NCBI RefSeq assembly: GCF_020532645.1
Contig: NZ_JAJAUZ010000007.1
Coordinates: 1 to 64,000 of the forward strand
Source: Streptomyces bambusae
GTDB taxonomy: Bacteria > Actinomycetota > Actinomycetes > Streptomycetales > Streptomycetaceae
Direction of reading: 5' to 3'
DNA length: 64,000 nucleotides
Shown here: in pieces, positions 18,639 through 27,951 of the stretch
How the letters are laid out: every line of letters starts with the position of its first letter
Numbering within the stretch: the first letter of the stretch is position 1
Position numbers and translations under genes: made by a program
The notes under the pieces: model-generated
Databases searched by the model: none
The model's input: only the letters and a program-made list of their open reading frames with translations
Told to the model about the DNA's origin: nothing

Positions 18639-20153
18639 TTGCCCAGCTACTTGTCACCAGGTGTGTACGTGGAGGAAGTCCCGTCGGGCTCCAAGCCGAT
18701 CGAAGGGGTCGGCACCGCGGTCTGCGCCTTCGTGGGACTCACCGAGAAGGGTCCGGTCAACGAGCCCACGCTCGTGACCAACTGGACCCAGTACGCCCAG
18801 ACCTTCGGAGAGTTCACGGAGGACTCCCACCTCGCCCACAGCGTGTACGGCTACTTCCTCAACGGCGGCGGCAGCGCGTACATCGTCCGCATCGAGGCCA
18901 CCGCCGACGAGCACGCTCCCGTCGCGGCCCAGGCCGTCCTGCGCACCGTGCACGGTGAACCCGCCCTGCTGGTGCGGGCCGCGGAAGAGGGCGCGGCCGG
19001 CAACGGCCTGCGCGTCGTCACCGAACCGGCCCACGACCGCGAGGACGGCCTCTTCAAGCTCACCGTCCTCAAGGACGGCCGGCCCGCCGAGACCTTCGAC
19101 AAGCTCCTGCCCGCCAAGGCCGCCGCGGCGGTCAACCAGCGCTCCAAGCTGATCCGGCTGGAGGCGGCCGGGCCGGACACGGCCGCGCCCGCCCAGCAGG
19201 GCGTGCCCTGCGAAGGCGGCGAGGACGGCGGCACCGGACCCGCCACGCTCAGCCCGGTCGCCTTCGTCGGCGACGCCCTGGCCCGGACCGGCATCGCCGC
19301 GCTCGAAGCCGTGGACGGCGTCACCATGGTCGCCGTCCCCGACGCCATGGCCGCCTTCGCCACCGGGCTGCTGGACGCCGACGGCGCCAAGGCCGTCCAG
19401 CTCGCCGTCATCGCGCACTGCGAGCTGATGGCCGACCGGGTCGCCGTCCTCGACACCCCGGCGGGGCTCAATGCCCAGCAGGTGCGCGACTGGCGGGTCG
19501 ACGAGGCCGGCTACGACTCGAAGTACGCGGCCCTCTACTGGCCGTGGATCAAGGTCATGGACCCCGCCACCGGCAAGCCGCGGTTCGTGCCGCCGAGCGG
19601 TCACATGGCCGGCATCTGGGCCCGCAACGACGACACCCGCGGCGTCCACAAGGCACCCGCCAACGAGCCGATCCGCGGCCCGCTCGCCGTGGAACTCGCC
19701 ATCACCCGCCGCGAGCACGACCTGCTCAACCCGCTCGGCGTCAACTGCATCCGCGTCTTCCCCGGCCAGGGCATCCGCGTCTGGGGCGCCCGCACCCTCA
19801 GCAGCGACCCCGAGTGGCGCTACCTCAACGTCCGGCGGCTCTTCAACTTCGTCGAGACCTCCATCCTCCAGGGCACGAACTGGGTGGTGTTCGAGCCGAA
19901 CGACCCCAAGCTGTGGGACTCGGTCAAGCGCACCATCACCATGTTCCTGCGCGGGGTCTGGCGGGACGGCGCCCTGTACGGACGCACCCCCGACGAGGCC
20001 TTCTACGTCAAGTGCGACGACGAGAACAACCCCGAGGACAGCCGCGAGCGCGGCGTCCTGACCGTCGAGGTCGGCATCGCGGCCGTCAAGCCCGCCGAGT
20101 TCGTCGTCTTCCGCATCTCCCAGTACTCCGAAGGCGCCTCGCTGGACGAGTAG
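18639..20153 (+). CDS. Contractile tail sheath protein
   Basis: This 504-aa protein should assemble the contractile outer sheath of the injection system. It opens with the highly conserved MPSYLSPGVYVEEVPSG start of phage and CIS sheaths and ends with the typical C-terminal domain (WRYLNVRRLFNFVETSI, EPNDPKLWDSVKRTI, GRTPDEAFYVKCDDENNP, KPAEFVVFRISQ). The first codon is TTG at 18639, set by GGAGG five bases upstream; the reading frame extends further upstream but lacks family sequence. The middle (about 120-200) is a variable surface domain. A single sheath gene is present. Confidence 0.96.
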   Translation: MPSYLSPGVYVEEVPSGSKPIEGVGTAVCAFVGLTEKGPVNEPTLVTNWTQYAQTFGEFTEDSHLAHSVYGYFLNGGGSAYIVRIEATADEHAPVAAQAVLRTVHGEPALLVRAAEEGAAGNGLRVVTEPAHDREDGLFKLTVLKDGRPAETFDKLLPAKAAAAVNQRSKLIRLEAAGPDTAAPAQQGVPCEGGEDGGTGPATLSPVAFVGDALARTGIAALEAVDGVTMVAVPDAMAAFATGLLDADGAKAVQLAVIAHCELMADRVAVLDTPAGLNAQQVRDWRVDEAGYDSKYAALYWPWIKVMDPATGKPRFVPPSGHMAGIWARNDDTRGVHKAPANEPIRGPLAVELAITRREHDLLNPLGVNCIRVFPGQGIRVWGARTLSSDPEWRYLNVRRLFNFVETSILQGTNWVVFEPNDPKLWDSVKRTITMFLRGVWRDGALYGRTPDEAFYVKCDDENNPEDSRERGVLTVEVGIAAVKPAEFVVFRISQYSEGASLDE

Positions 20154-20240
20154 GCCGCCCCGGGTGCCCGCCGGAACGGCCGGCGGGCACCCGCCCGATA
20201 GCAGTACCCCCCACCGCACCCCCACGAAGGGAGACTGCCC

Positions 20241-20693
20241 GTGTCGGCAGGACTCGGAGACCACGACGCGCTCACAGCGGCACGCTTCTCCATCACCATC
20301 GACGGACACGAGATCGCCTCGTTCTCGGAACTGTCGGGCATCACGACCGAAGTGGAGCCCGTCGACTACCTGTCGTCCAACGACAAGGAGATCATCTTCA
20401 AGAAGCTGCCCGGCAAGGCCAAGCCGCCCACCGTCGTGCTGCGCCGCGGCAAGACCGCCGGCATGGAGCTGTGGGCCTGGCACCAGTCGGTGCTGGCCGG
20501 GAACATCACGAGCGCCCGCCGCAGCTGCTCGCTCGTCATGTACAGCTTCGACGGAAAGCCGGTGGCCCGCTACTACCTCTTCAACGCCTGGCCGTCCAAG
20601 CTGGAGATCGGTGCCCTGAAGGCCGGCGCGACGGAGGTCCTCATGGAGACCACCACCCTCGTGTGCGAGAGCATCCAGCGGGTGTCGGCATGA
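20241..20693 (+). CDS. CIS inner tube protein 1 (Hcp/gp19-like)
   Basis: This 150-aa protein belongs to the phage tail tube family that stacks as hexameric rings inside the sheath. Motifs include FSITIDGHEIASFSELSGI and YYLFNAWPSKLEIGALKAG, both standard in T4 gp19-like CIS tubes, with the closing VLMETTTLVCESIQRV. It starts with GTG at 20241, preceded by AAGGGAG. It follows the sheath gene by 87 bases and overlaps the next start by ATGA. Confidence 0.95.
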   Translation: MSAGLGDHDALTAARFSITIDGHEIASFSELSGITTEVEPVDYLSSNDKEIIFKKLPGKAKPPTVVLRRGKTAGMELWAWHQSVLAGNITSARRSCSLVMYSFDGKPVARYYLFNAWPSKLEIGALKAGATEVLMETTTLVCESIQRVSA

Positions 20694-21070
20694 CGGACAC
20701 CCTGCGCACCGAGTACCCGTTCACCCTGCCCCGCGGATACGTCGACCAGAACGGCACCGTCCACCGCGAGGGCGTCATGCGCCTGGCCACCGCCCGCGAC
20801 GAGATCAGCCCGCAGTCGGACCCCCGGGTCCGCGGCAACCCCGCGTACCTCACCGTCCTCCTGCTGGAGCGCACCCTGGTCGAGCTGGGCGACCTGCCGG
20901 AGGTCACCGGCTACGTCGTCGAGAACCTCTTCGCCTCGGACCTGGCCTTCCTGCAGGACCTGTACAAGCGCATCAACCAGCAGGGCACCACCGAGGCCGC
21001 GGTCGCCTGCCCCGAGTGCAGCCACGAGTTCGCCGTGGACGTCTCCGGTGATGCCCCGGGGGAATCCTGA
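20690..21070 (+). CDS. Tail assembly protein, Mu gp41-like
   Basis: This 126-aa protein matches the tail-assembly family that follows the tube in CIS loci: FTLPRGYVDQNGTVHREGVMRLA, then NPAYLTVLLLERTLVELG and ASDLAFLQDLYKRINQ. It ends in CPECSHEFAVDV, a single CxxC that could bind zinc. By analogy with phage Mu gp41 it may act as a chaperone during tail assembly. The ATG overlaps the tube stop (ATGA), so it is translationally coupled. Role is by family and position, not by direct motif. Confidence 0.85.
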   Translation: MTDTLRTEYPFTLPRGYVDQNGTVHREGVMRLATARDEISPQSDPRVRGNPAYLTVLLLERTLVELGDLPEVTGYVVENLFASDLAFLQDLYKRINQQGTTEAAVACPECSHEFAVDVSGDAPGES

Positions 21071-21225
21071 CGTACGCAGCCGACCGCCTCTGGGAGGAGG
21101 CTGCGTACGTGGCGTACTACCTGCACTGGTCCCTCGACCAGGTGCTCGCCCTGGAACACCCGGTACGGGCCCGGATGATCGAGGAGATCGGCAAGATCAA
21201 CCGGCAGTTGTCCGAAGAGGACTGA
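21067..21225 (+). CDS. Small CIS protein, DUF6760-like, CTG start
   Basis: This 52-aa gene is easily missed because it has no ATG, GTG or TTG in a useful position. Reading from CTG at 21067, which overlaps the previous stop as CTGA, gives a product starting (M)TYAADRLWEEAAYVAYY, followed by HWSLDQVLALEHPVRARMIE and an end rich in Glu. This matches the small DUF6760 pattern that I associate with CIS operons at this location. GGGGGAA lies just upstream. The frame closes upstream with a TGA at 21049, so no earlier start is possible; an internal GTG would remove the conserved N-terminus. The role in assembly is unknown. Confidence 0.8.
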   Translation: MTYAADRLWEEAAYVAYYLHWSLDQVLALEHPVRARMIEEIGKINRQLSEED

Positions 21226-21456
21226 CCGGGTACGCACCGGCGCCGGCCCCCGCCCGGGGCCCACTGCCCCGCCTGAGGCCCACCGCCCCGCCCGGAGCCC
21301 ACCGCCGAGCCCGGGGCCGTCAGCCCCGCCCGGGGCCGGGCCCCGGCTTCCGGCCCGGCCCGCACCCGCGGCCGCAGCCGTCTTCCGCCGCGCGCCCCGT
21401 GCCGCAGCCCTCGGGCGGCCGTCCCACGACCTCCGGCCCCGCCGGGAAGGAACGAG

Positions 21457-24213
21457 ATGAACTGGCCCTTCCGCCGCCGTGGCGGCACCCCCGCAGCTGC
21501 CCGGCCGCCGGCCGCACCCCCGCCCGCCCGGGCCGGATCCGGGCCGGGACCCGCCCCCGCGGTGCCCGCGGAGCCCCCCGCCTGGCGACACCTTCCGCCC
21601 CTGTCGGGCCCCCTGACCGGGCCCCGCGGCCGGGCCGCACAGCGCCTCACGGCCGCACCCGTCACCGACCCGACCCTGCGGGCCGCCGACAGCATGCTGG
21701 CCACCTCGGGCACGGGCGCCGCCGGCGGGTCCGAGGTGCCCGCCGGCCGTGTGGAGGGCCTGGCGAAACCGGCGCCGCTGCGCCACGTGCAACCGCGCCG
21801 CCCCGCGGACGCGGCTCCCGCCCCCGCTCCGGCGGGCCCCCTCGGCCACCCCGGTGCCCGAGCGGCCCAGCCCGGGCCCCTCGGCCCTGCCCCGGCCCTG
21901 CCCGCACCCGCCGAGGAGCAGCCCGATCCGCCGGCCGCCCCCGCGCCCCGCCGCGTCGCCCCGGCGCCGCTGCGCGAGCCCGCGCCCGACCTGACCCACG
22001 TCACCGACGGCACCGTCGGAGAACCCCGTGCGGCCACCGTGTCCACCCACCCACCGGCCTGGATGAACGCCGGACCCGTCGGCGGCACCGACCTCGCCTC
22101 GCTGCTGTTCCCGCAGGCCGGTGACGCCTCCGCGCTCTTCCCCGAGGCTCCGCCGGCTCCCGCGCCGGCCACGGCCGCGCGGCCCGAGCACCCCGTGGGG
22201 GACCACCCGGCGAGGCGCCGAAACCTGGGCCAGAGCCGCCGGCTTGGCCTGGGCCCGGCGCTGTCCCACACCCCGCACGCCGACCCGGCGGCCCTCGGAG
22301 AGGAGGACGGCAGGCCCCCGCCGGAGCCCGCCGCCAGGGCTGCCGCACCCGAGACCCTGCCGACGCACCCCACCGACCCGCCGGGCCCGGAAACGGCACC
22401 GCCGCACCACCACGAGCGCCCCGCCGCGCCCGTCGGCCCGGCCGCCACCCGACCGGACGCCGACGGCACCACCCCGCCCCACCCGGTCGAGACCGGCCCC
22501 GCGCCGTCCCGCCCGCCCCTGCACCACCGGGCGACCCCCCGCCCCCCGGCCGGCGCGAGCACGGCGCCCGCCGACCTCGCCCGCGCCGTGTCGAACCTGC
22601 ACGGCATCGACGTCACGGGCACCGCGCTGCACACGGGGGAGCGGGCCACCCGCATGGCCCGCGACATGGCGGCGAAGGCCTTCACGAAGGACGCCGAGGT
22701 CTACCTCCCGGACACCGCCGCCGCCCTCGACTCCCCACGCACCCGGGGGCTCATCGCCCACGAACTGACCCATGTCGCCCAGCAGAAGCGGTACGGCGGC
22801 AACCTGCCGCCCGAGAACTCGCCGGCCGGACGCGCCCTCGAAGCCGAGGCCGTCTCCGCCGAGCGCTACTTCCGCGGCGACCCCGGCGCCCCCGCCCCGC
22901 TGGTGCACCGCAGGCCGGTCACCGCGTCCCCCGACCCCGAGGAGATCCGCCGCCTCGTCGCCCAGATGACCCCGGCGGCCCCGCCGCCGCCCCCGCCGGC
23001 CCCGGAGCCCGTCCCCGAACCCGAGACGCCCGCCCCGCCGCCCGTCCCCGAGCCGTCGTACACCGGCCCGGAGATGTCCTGGACCCCCGAAGGCGGGCTG
23101 GTCGACGGAGTCCAGCGGGCCAGCCGCGAGGAGGTCGTCGACGAGTACCTTGCCGAGCTCAACCATGCGATCAGCCGCAAGGGCGAACAGCGCAAGCTCA
23201 CCACCCATGACCTGGAGACGAACCAGGAGCACCGGGAAATGATCGGCTTCCTCATGGGCGAGGGCAAGCACCGGGAGAAGGCCACCCGCGAGGAGATCAT
23301 CCTCGAGTTCCTGGCCGACGAGGAGTTCAAGCGGCGCCGCTCGCGCGGGGACGCACCGCCCCTGTCGCAGTCCGACATCCTGACCGACCCGGACCTGAAG
23401 GAAGCGCTGGATTTCCGTATCGCCGAAGCGATCAGGAAGAAGAGGCTCGTCCAGGGCGACAACGACGACGACGTCCGGGAGGACCGCGACATCCACTGGC
23501 TCAAGGGCCAGATGGGGCTGGGCATCGTCCAGGCGCTCGCCTCCGAGGTCGGCATCAAACTGGACCGCAAGCGCCGGGACGCGCTGCGCCAGTACTTCGG
23601 AGGGCGTCCGCCGAAGGAGCATGCGGAACAGGACGCCGACCCGGCGGCGGAAGGCCTCCCGGTGACGTCGGGAGCGCTGGACGCCCTCGGGCCGTCCGCC
23701 GTGCCCGAGGCCGCGGACGGGGCGGCACGGCCGCTCCCGCCCTGGGCCCGGGACAACCGACCTGCAGCCCCCGCACAGCAGTCCCTTAAGGGACCGGCCG
23801 AAGACAATGGGGCATCGGCGCCCGCGCCCACCGCCGGCCGCAAGGACCGGCCGCTCCCGCCGTGGGCGCGGACCGCCTCCGCACCGGCCGTCGCGGAGTA
23901 CGGGGACGAGGACGAGGACCCCGGCACCACCCCCGGATCGGGTCTCGACGTCTGGAACGAGGTCAAGAACGCGCTGCGGGCGGCGGCCAGGTCCGAATTC
24001 CTGCCGCCGTCCGACAAGAAGGCAGAACCGGACAAGAAGAAGGACGCCGAGGACGGCGGCGGCACACCCCCGGCCCTCGCGGTCGACGCGTTGGGAGACG
24101 ACCAGGTGAACGACCTGGCCCAGCGCCTCTACCCGAAGGTCCGGGACATGTGGAACAGCGAGCAGCACCTGCGCTCGGCCGTCAAGCAGGAACGCTACGG
24201 ATACAGGTATTAG
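21457..24213 (+). CDS. DUF4157 eCIS-core protein
   Basis: The 918-aa product carries the DUF4157 domain, a hallmark of extracellular contractile injection systems. The zincin-like motif is LIAHELTHVAQQ with HELTH at about residues 435-439, preceded by MARDMAAKAFTKDAEVYL. Residues 1-360 are a Pro/Ala-rich low-complexity arm; residues 520-720 are charged and helical (YLAELNHAISRKGEQRKLTT); the C-terminus repeats RPLPPWAR twice. The family includes effectors and loading factors, and protease activity is unproven. It follows the tube and assembly genes where phages keep the tape measure. AAGGAA precedes the ATG. A 231-bp gap, GC-rich and apparently empty, precedes it. Confidence 0.9.
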   Translation: MNWPFRRRGGTPAAARPPAAPPPARAGSGPGPAPAVPAEPPAWRHLPPLSGPLTGPRGRAAQRLTAAPVTDPTLRAADSMLATSGTGAAGGSEVPAGRVEGLAKPAPLRHVQPRRPADAAPAPAPAGPLGHPGARAAQPGPLGPAPALPAPAEEQPDPPAAPAPRRVAPAPLREPAPDLTHVTDGTVGEPRAATVSTHPPAWMNAGPVGGTDLASLLFPQAGDASALFPEAPPAPAPATAARPEHPVGDHPARRRNLGQSRRLGLGPALSHTPHADPAALGEEDGRPPPEPAARAAAPETLPTHPTDPPGPETAPPHHHERPAAPVGPAATRPDADGTTPPHPVETGPAPSRPPLHHRATPRPPAGASTAPADLARAVSNLHGIDVTGTALHTGERATRMARDMAAKAFTKDAEVYLPDTAAALDSPRTRGLIAHELTHVAQQKRYGGNLPPENSPAGRALEAEAVSAERYFRGDPGAPAPLVHRRPVTASPDPEEIRRLVAQMTPAAPPPPPPAPEPVPEPETPAPPPVPEPSYTGPEMSWTPEGGLVDGVQRASREEVVDEYLAELNHAISRKGEQRKLTTHDLETNQEHREMIGFLMGEGKHREKATREEIILEFLADEEFKRRRSRGDAPPLSQSDILTDPDLKEALDFRIAEAIRKKRLVQGDNDDDVREDRDIHWLKGQMGLGIVQALASEVGIKLDRKRRDALRQYFGGRPPKEHAEQDADPAAEGLPVTSGALDALGPSAVPEAADGAARPLPPWARDNRPAAPAQQSLKGPAEDNGASAPAPTAGRKDRPLPPWARTASAPAVAEYGDEDEDPGTTPGSGLDVWNEVKNALRAAARSEFLPPSDKKAEPDKKKDAEDGGGTPPALAVDALGDDQVNDLAQRLYPKVRDMWNSEQHLRSAVKQERYGYRY

Positions 24214-24223
24214 GAGCCCACAC

Positions 24224-24676
24224 ATGCCACTGAACGACGACAGCACGCTCGCACTCGCCAACCGGTTCTTGGTGCACATCGAAAACGCCGAGTACAACCT
24301 GGGCAGTTGGGCCCAGGTCCAGGGCCTCGACGTGCAGTGGAAGATGGCCGACTACCGGGCCGGGGACGCCGGCAACGACCGCTGGTACTTCCCCGGTTTC
24401 ACCGAGTACACCCCCCTCAAGCTCACCCGGGCGGCGTGCAGCGATTCCTCGAAGGTCCAGGCCTGGCTGTCCAGCAACTCCTTCAAGAGCAAGGCTCAGA
24501 CAGGTCACATCACTCTGATGGACCCGCACAACAAGCCCGTCATCAAGTGGGAGATGCGGCGCATCATCCCCGTCAAGTGGTCCATCGCCAGCTTCGAGGC
24601 GGGCCAGAGCAAGGTGGCGCTGGAGACCCTGGAACTCCAGCACCTGGGCTTCCTCTCCGACGACGTCGCAGCATGA
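24224..24676 (+). CDS. CIS inner tube protein 2
   Basis: This 150-aa protein is a second gp19-like tube protein. It shows NRFLVHIENAEYNLGSWAQVQGL, KLTRAACSDSSKVQAWL, and KVALETLELQHLGFL at the end. Afp and PVC-type particles carry several tube paralogues; those encoded before the baseplate genes usually make the rings that join the tube to the spike. It lies 10 bases after the DUF4157 gene, preceded by AGGAG. Confidence 0.94.
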   Translation: MPLNDDSTLALANRFLVHIENAEYNLGSWAQVQGLDVQWKMADYRAGDAGNDRWYFPGFTEYTPLKLTRAACSDSSKVQAWLSSNSFKSKAQTGHITLMDPHNKPVIKWEMRRIIPVKWSIASFEAGQSKVALETLELQHLGFLSDDVAA

Positions 24677-25206
24677 CCGAGTCCCCCATGATCCAGCCCG
24701 TCACCCCCCCGACCGGCTCCGGCAGCCGCTGGGCGCAGGGCGACTGGCACGTCGACAAGGCCATGCTCGGCATGGCAATGCGCTTCAGGGTGGTCGTGGA
24801 CGGCGTGCGGGACCTCGGCCACTGGTCCTCGTGCCGTGGGCTCAGCGTCTCCTTCGAGCACGAGGAGATCGAGTGCGGCGGCAACTACGAAAACGTCGTC
24901 ATCCTCCCCAAGCGCATGAAGTACGGCACGATCACGCTCCAGCGGGCAGTGAAGTCCGGCGACACGCAGATGCTGGAAGGCTGGCTCCGGCAGGTCAGGG
25001 ACGACTGGTACGGCTACGAGTTCGGCCAGGCCGAGTACTCGGGCGCCACCGCCGAAATCATCCTGATGGACGCCCACAACAACCGTGTCCACTCCTGGAG
25101 CCTGCGCGGCGTGTTCCCCAGGAACTGGAAGGGTCCGGACCTGGACGCCGACACCAACAAGGTCGCGCTGGAGACCCTCGAACTGGCCCACCAGGGTTTC
25201 TACTAG
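24673..25206 (+). CDS. CIS inner tube protein 3
   Basis: This 177-aa protein is the third tube paralogue: MRFRVVVDGVRDLGHWSSCRGL, RMKYGTITLQRAVKSGD, and VALETLELAHQGF. It has a 28-residue N-terminal extension compared with tube 2. The start ATG overlaps the previous stop (ATGA), so the two are made together, probably as adjacent rings at the tube base. Confidence 0.94.
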   Translation: MTESPMIQPVTPPTGSGSRWAQGDWHVDKAMLGMAMRFRVVVDGVRDLGHWSSCRGLSVSFEHEEIECGGNYENVVILPKRMKYGTITLQRAVKSGDTQMLEGWLRQVRDDWYGYEFGQAEYSGATAEIILMDAHNNRVHSWSLRGVFPRNWKGPDLDADTNKVALETLELAHQGFY

Positions 25207-25219
25207 GAGACGCACGGCC

Positions 25220-25957
25220 ATGACCACGACGAACGCAGCCCTGATCTGCAAGCAGCCCTCCATGCCCGGAGCGGTGCCCTTCCTCCTCAACCCCGACAAG
25301 ATCACGATCAGTCGCGAGGTGGGCTACCGCTCGCACGGCAGCAGTTCGGCGAACGGCTCCCAGCAGGGCGAGACCGGCACCTCGTTCCAGCGCGCCGAGG
25401 CCCTGAAGATCAACCTGAGCGACGTGGTCTTCACCGGCCCGGAGACGAAGGAGCTGTGCGACCAGCTGCTCAACTGGATGAGCCCCGGAGGCGGCGCCGC
25501 CGGCCAGGTTTCCGCCGCCAAGCACGTCCAGAAGCGCAGCGCGCTCTCCCGGTACGGCTTCCTCGACGACGACTCGTACAACCAGCTGCCCGTCGTCACC
25601 TTCACCTACGGGCCGCCGATGCAGGGCTTCTACTACAACGTGGTGCTGCTCAGCGCGTCGATCAACTACCAGCGCTTCACCCGCGCCGGCATTCCGATCC
25701 GGGCCCGCGCGACGATCCAGATGAAGGAGCAGCCCACCCTGCTCGGCACCCTCCCGACCAACCCCACCTCGGGCGGTCTGCCCGGCCGGCGCGCCTACAC
25801 CGTCACCGAGGGCGAGGACCTGGTGAACCTCGCCCGGTCCCAGTACGGCAGCACCTCGCACTGGCGCAAGGTCGCCGACGCCAACGCCATCGACGATCCG
25901 CTGCGCATGCGGCCAGGGACGACCGTCTATCTGCCCAGCCCCCAGGAACTCGCCTGA
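25220..25957 (+). CDS. CIS tube-initiator/adaptor with LysM domain (Afp7-like)
   Basis: This 245-aa protein links the tube to the spike. It has the CIS_tube N-terminal region (FLLNPDKITISREVGY, EALKINLSDVVFTGPET) and a C-terminal LysM (RAYTVTEGEDLVNLARSQYG, RPGTTVYLP). LysM domains at this place in phage and CIS baseplates hold hub proteins and do not signal secretion. The ATG at 25220 follows AGGAGA. Confidence 0.92.
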   Translation: MTTTNAALICKQPSMPGAVPFLLNPDKITISREVGYRSHGSSSANGSQQGETGTSFQRAEALKINLSDVVFTGPETKELCDQLLNWMSPGGGAAGQVSAAKHVQKRSALSRYGFLDDDSYNQLPVVTFTYGPPMQGFYYNVVLLSASINYQRFTRAGIPIRARATIQMKEQPTLLGTLPTNPTSGGLPGRRAYTVTEGEDLVNLARSQYGSTSHWRKVADANAIDDPLRMRPGTTVYLPSPQELA

Positions 25958-25973
25958 CCGCCGGAGGAACACC

Positions 25974-27899
25974 GTGAAACTGAAGCCCTCGGCGATCGCC
26001 TCCGCGACCACGCCACCCGTCAGCCGCCCAGGGCCGGCCCGCGCCGACGTGCGCATCGGCGCGACGCTGCCGACGGAAGTGCCCGGACGGCTGGAGCAGA
26101 TGATCGTACGGGTGGTGGTCGACACGCACCTCCACCTGCCCGGCATGTTCGAGATCACGTTCCTCGACAACAGCGGCTGGGCGGCCGAACAGCTCGACGT
26201 CGGGCACAAGGTCGAGATCTGGGCCACCGGCGGCAGCGCCCCGCTCATCCACGGCAAGATCACCACGCTGGAGGCGGTCTGCGAGGAACTGGTCACCTAC
26301 GTCGTCGCCCGCGGCTACGACCTCTCCCACGTCCTCCAGCGGTCCCGGCGCACCCGGACCTTCGTCAACACCAAGGACTCCGACATCGCGCAGCAGATCG
26401 CGGAGGCGGCCCGCCTGAACATCGGGACGATCGACGAGACCCAGTACGTCCACGGGCACCTCGCCCAGGTCGCCCAGACGGACTGGGACTTCCTCCAGGC
26501 CCGGGCCCGGGCCAACGGCTTCGAAATGGGCATGACGGGCAAGGAGTTCCACTTCCGCCGGGCCGCGGCCGGCGCGGCCGGGGCGGGTCCCAAGGGCGCG
26601 AAGGGCCCCAAGGGCGTGGGTAAGCCGGCTGCGCTGCCCGACACGGCGGCCGAGCCCACCCTCACCTTCCGCGACAACCTGCTCTCCTTCCGGCCCCGGC
26701 TCGTCGCCCCCGAAATGCTTCCCGACCAGGTGGAAGTGCGCACCTGGGACGAGGAGAACACCGAAGTGGTCGTCGCCACCGCACCGGTACGGCCCGTCAC
26801 CCCCGACGCCGGGGCCGCCACGGCACCGTCCGCGCCCGCACTTCCCGCCGGGAAGTTCAAGATGGGCGGCCTCCTCGCCGGCGACACCCACGTCGTGGTG
26901 AACCACCCGGTGGGCGCCGGCGCGGACATCGCCGTCGCCGCCGAGTCGCTCGCCGCCGGTACTGCCGAGCGGATCGGCGCCACGTCCGCGCAGGCCGAGG
27001 GGTTCGCCTTCGGTGACAGTGCCATCCAGGCCGGCGGGACGGTCCAGGTGGAAGGCGTACCCGGACCCTTCTGCGGGACCTGGACCGTCACCCACGCCCG
27101 CCACACCTTCAGCGACGACGACGGCGGCCACTTCACCCGCTTCACCGTCAGCGGCGCGGACACCGGCCTCCCCACCGGACCTGCCGGCGGCCCCGCCGCC
27201 GACGCCGACCGGCGGGCCGGCCTGATGTGCGGCATCGTCACCAACGTCGCCGACCCCACCGGCCGCAACCGCATCAAGGTCCGTCTCGACCTGCTGTCCC
27301 CGGACTACGAGACCGACTGGGTCCGCGTCGTGCAGCCGGGCGGCAACCGTGGCGCCGTGATCTTCGTGCCGGAGGTCGGGGACGAGGTCCTGGTCGCGTT
27401 CGAATGGGACGACGTCAACCGGCCCGTCGTCCTCGGCGGCATGCGCAACGGCGCCAGCACCCTCACCCTCGGCGGCGCCGCCGTCGAACGCAAGGGCGAC
27501 CGCGGCGACGTGATGCGCCGCGGCCTCGTCAGCAGCAGCGGCAGCCGGCTCGCGTTCGTGGAAGTGCCGCCCAACCGCTCTCCGCTGCGCGAACAGTCCG
27601 CCATCGTCCTCGCCACCGCCCAGGGCGACCTGGGCCTGACCATCGACCAGACCACCGGCCAGGTGCTGCTCACCTGCAAGCCGCAGACCGGCAAGACCCG
27701 CGGCAAGGGCGACCTGACCATCTCCACCGACGGCACCGGCGCCATCACCATCGACGCCGGCAAGCAGGGCGTCGTCAACGTGACCGGCAGCGACATCAGT
27801 GTCCGCGCCACCAAGAGGCTCGAACTGGCCAGCAACGGCGACCTGGAGATCAAGGGCACCAAGGTCAAGGTCACCGGCACCACCATCGACCTCAACTGA
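25974..27899 (+). CDS. VgrG-like spike protein (Afp8-like)
   Basis: This 641-aa protein should form the trimeric central spike under the tube. The N-terminal gpD/gp27-like hub region (MIVRVVVDTHLHLPGMFEI, DYISH-like helices, DWDFLQARARANGFEM) is followed by a Gly/Lys/Ala linker, a second hub part, a gp5-like OB fold (VRVVQPGGNRGAVIFVPEVG, RPVVLGGMRNG) and a repeat-rich beta-helix needle (GDLTISTDGTGAITIDAG). The start is GTG at 25974 with GGAGGA upstream. No extra effector domain is fused to the C-terminus. The tip is likely the PAAR protein at 42768-43181. Confidence 0.94.
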   Translation: MKLKPSAIASATTPPVSRPGPARADVRIGATLPTEVPGRLEQMIVRVVVDTHLHLPGMFEITFLDNSGWAAEQLDVGHKVEIWATGGSAPLIHGKITTLEAVCEELVTYVVARGYDLSHVLQRSRRTRTFVNTKDSDIAQQIAEAARLNIGTIDETQYVHGHLAQVAQTDWDFLQARARANGFEMGMTGKEFHFRRAAAGAAGAGPKGAKGPKGVGKPAALPDTAAEPTLTFRDNLLSFRPRLVAPEMLPDQVEVRTWDEENTEVVVATAPVRPVTPDAGAATAPSAPALPAGKFKMGGLLAGDTHVVVNHPVGAGADIAVAAESLAAGTAERIGATSAQAEGFAFGDSAIQAGGTVQVEGVPGPFCGTWTVTHARHTFSDDDGGHFTRFTVSGADTGLPTGPAGGPAADADRRAGLMCGIVTNVADPTGRNRIKVRLDLLSPDYETDWVRVVQPGGNRGAVIFVPEVGDEVLVAFEWDDVNRPVVLGGMRNGASTLTLGGAAVERKGDRGDVMRRGLVSSSGSRLAFVEVPPNRSPLREQSAIVLATAQGDLGLTIDQTTGQVLLTCKPQTGKTRGKGDLTISTDGTGAITIDAGKQGVVNVTGSDISVRATKRLELASNGDLEIKGTKVKVTGTTIDLN

Positions 27900-27951
27900 C
27901 CCAGCCCACCCACCCGTTCACCCCCCACGCGCGCGACCCGAGGACACCGAC

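Noticed and set aside
18654..20483. 609-codon minus-strand frame opposite the sheath gene
   Set aside because: It mirrors the sheath gene frame, is very Gly/Asp/Val/Arg rich and has no motif. The sheath reading is certain.
20911..24297. 1128-codon minus-strand frame opposite the DUF4157 region
   Set aside because: It is a composition artefact. It crosses five real genes on the other strand and shows only low-complexity Gly/Arg sequence.
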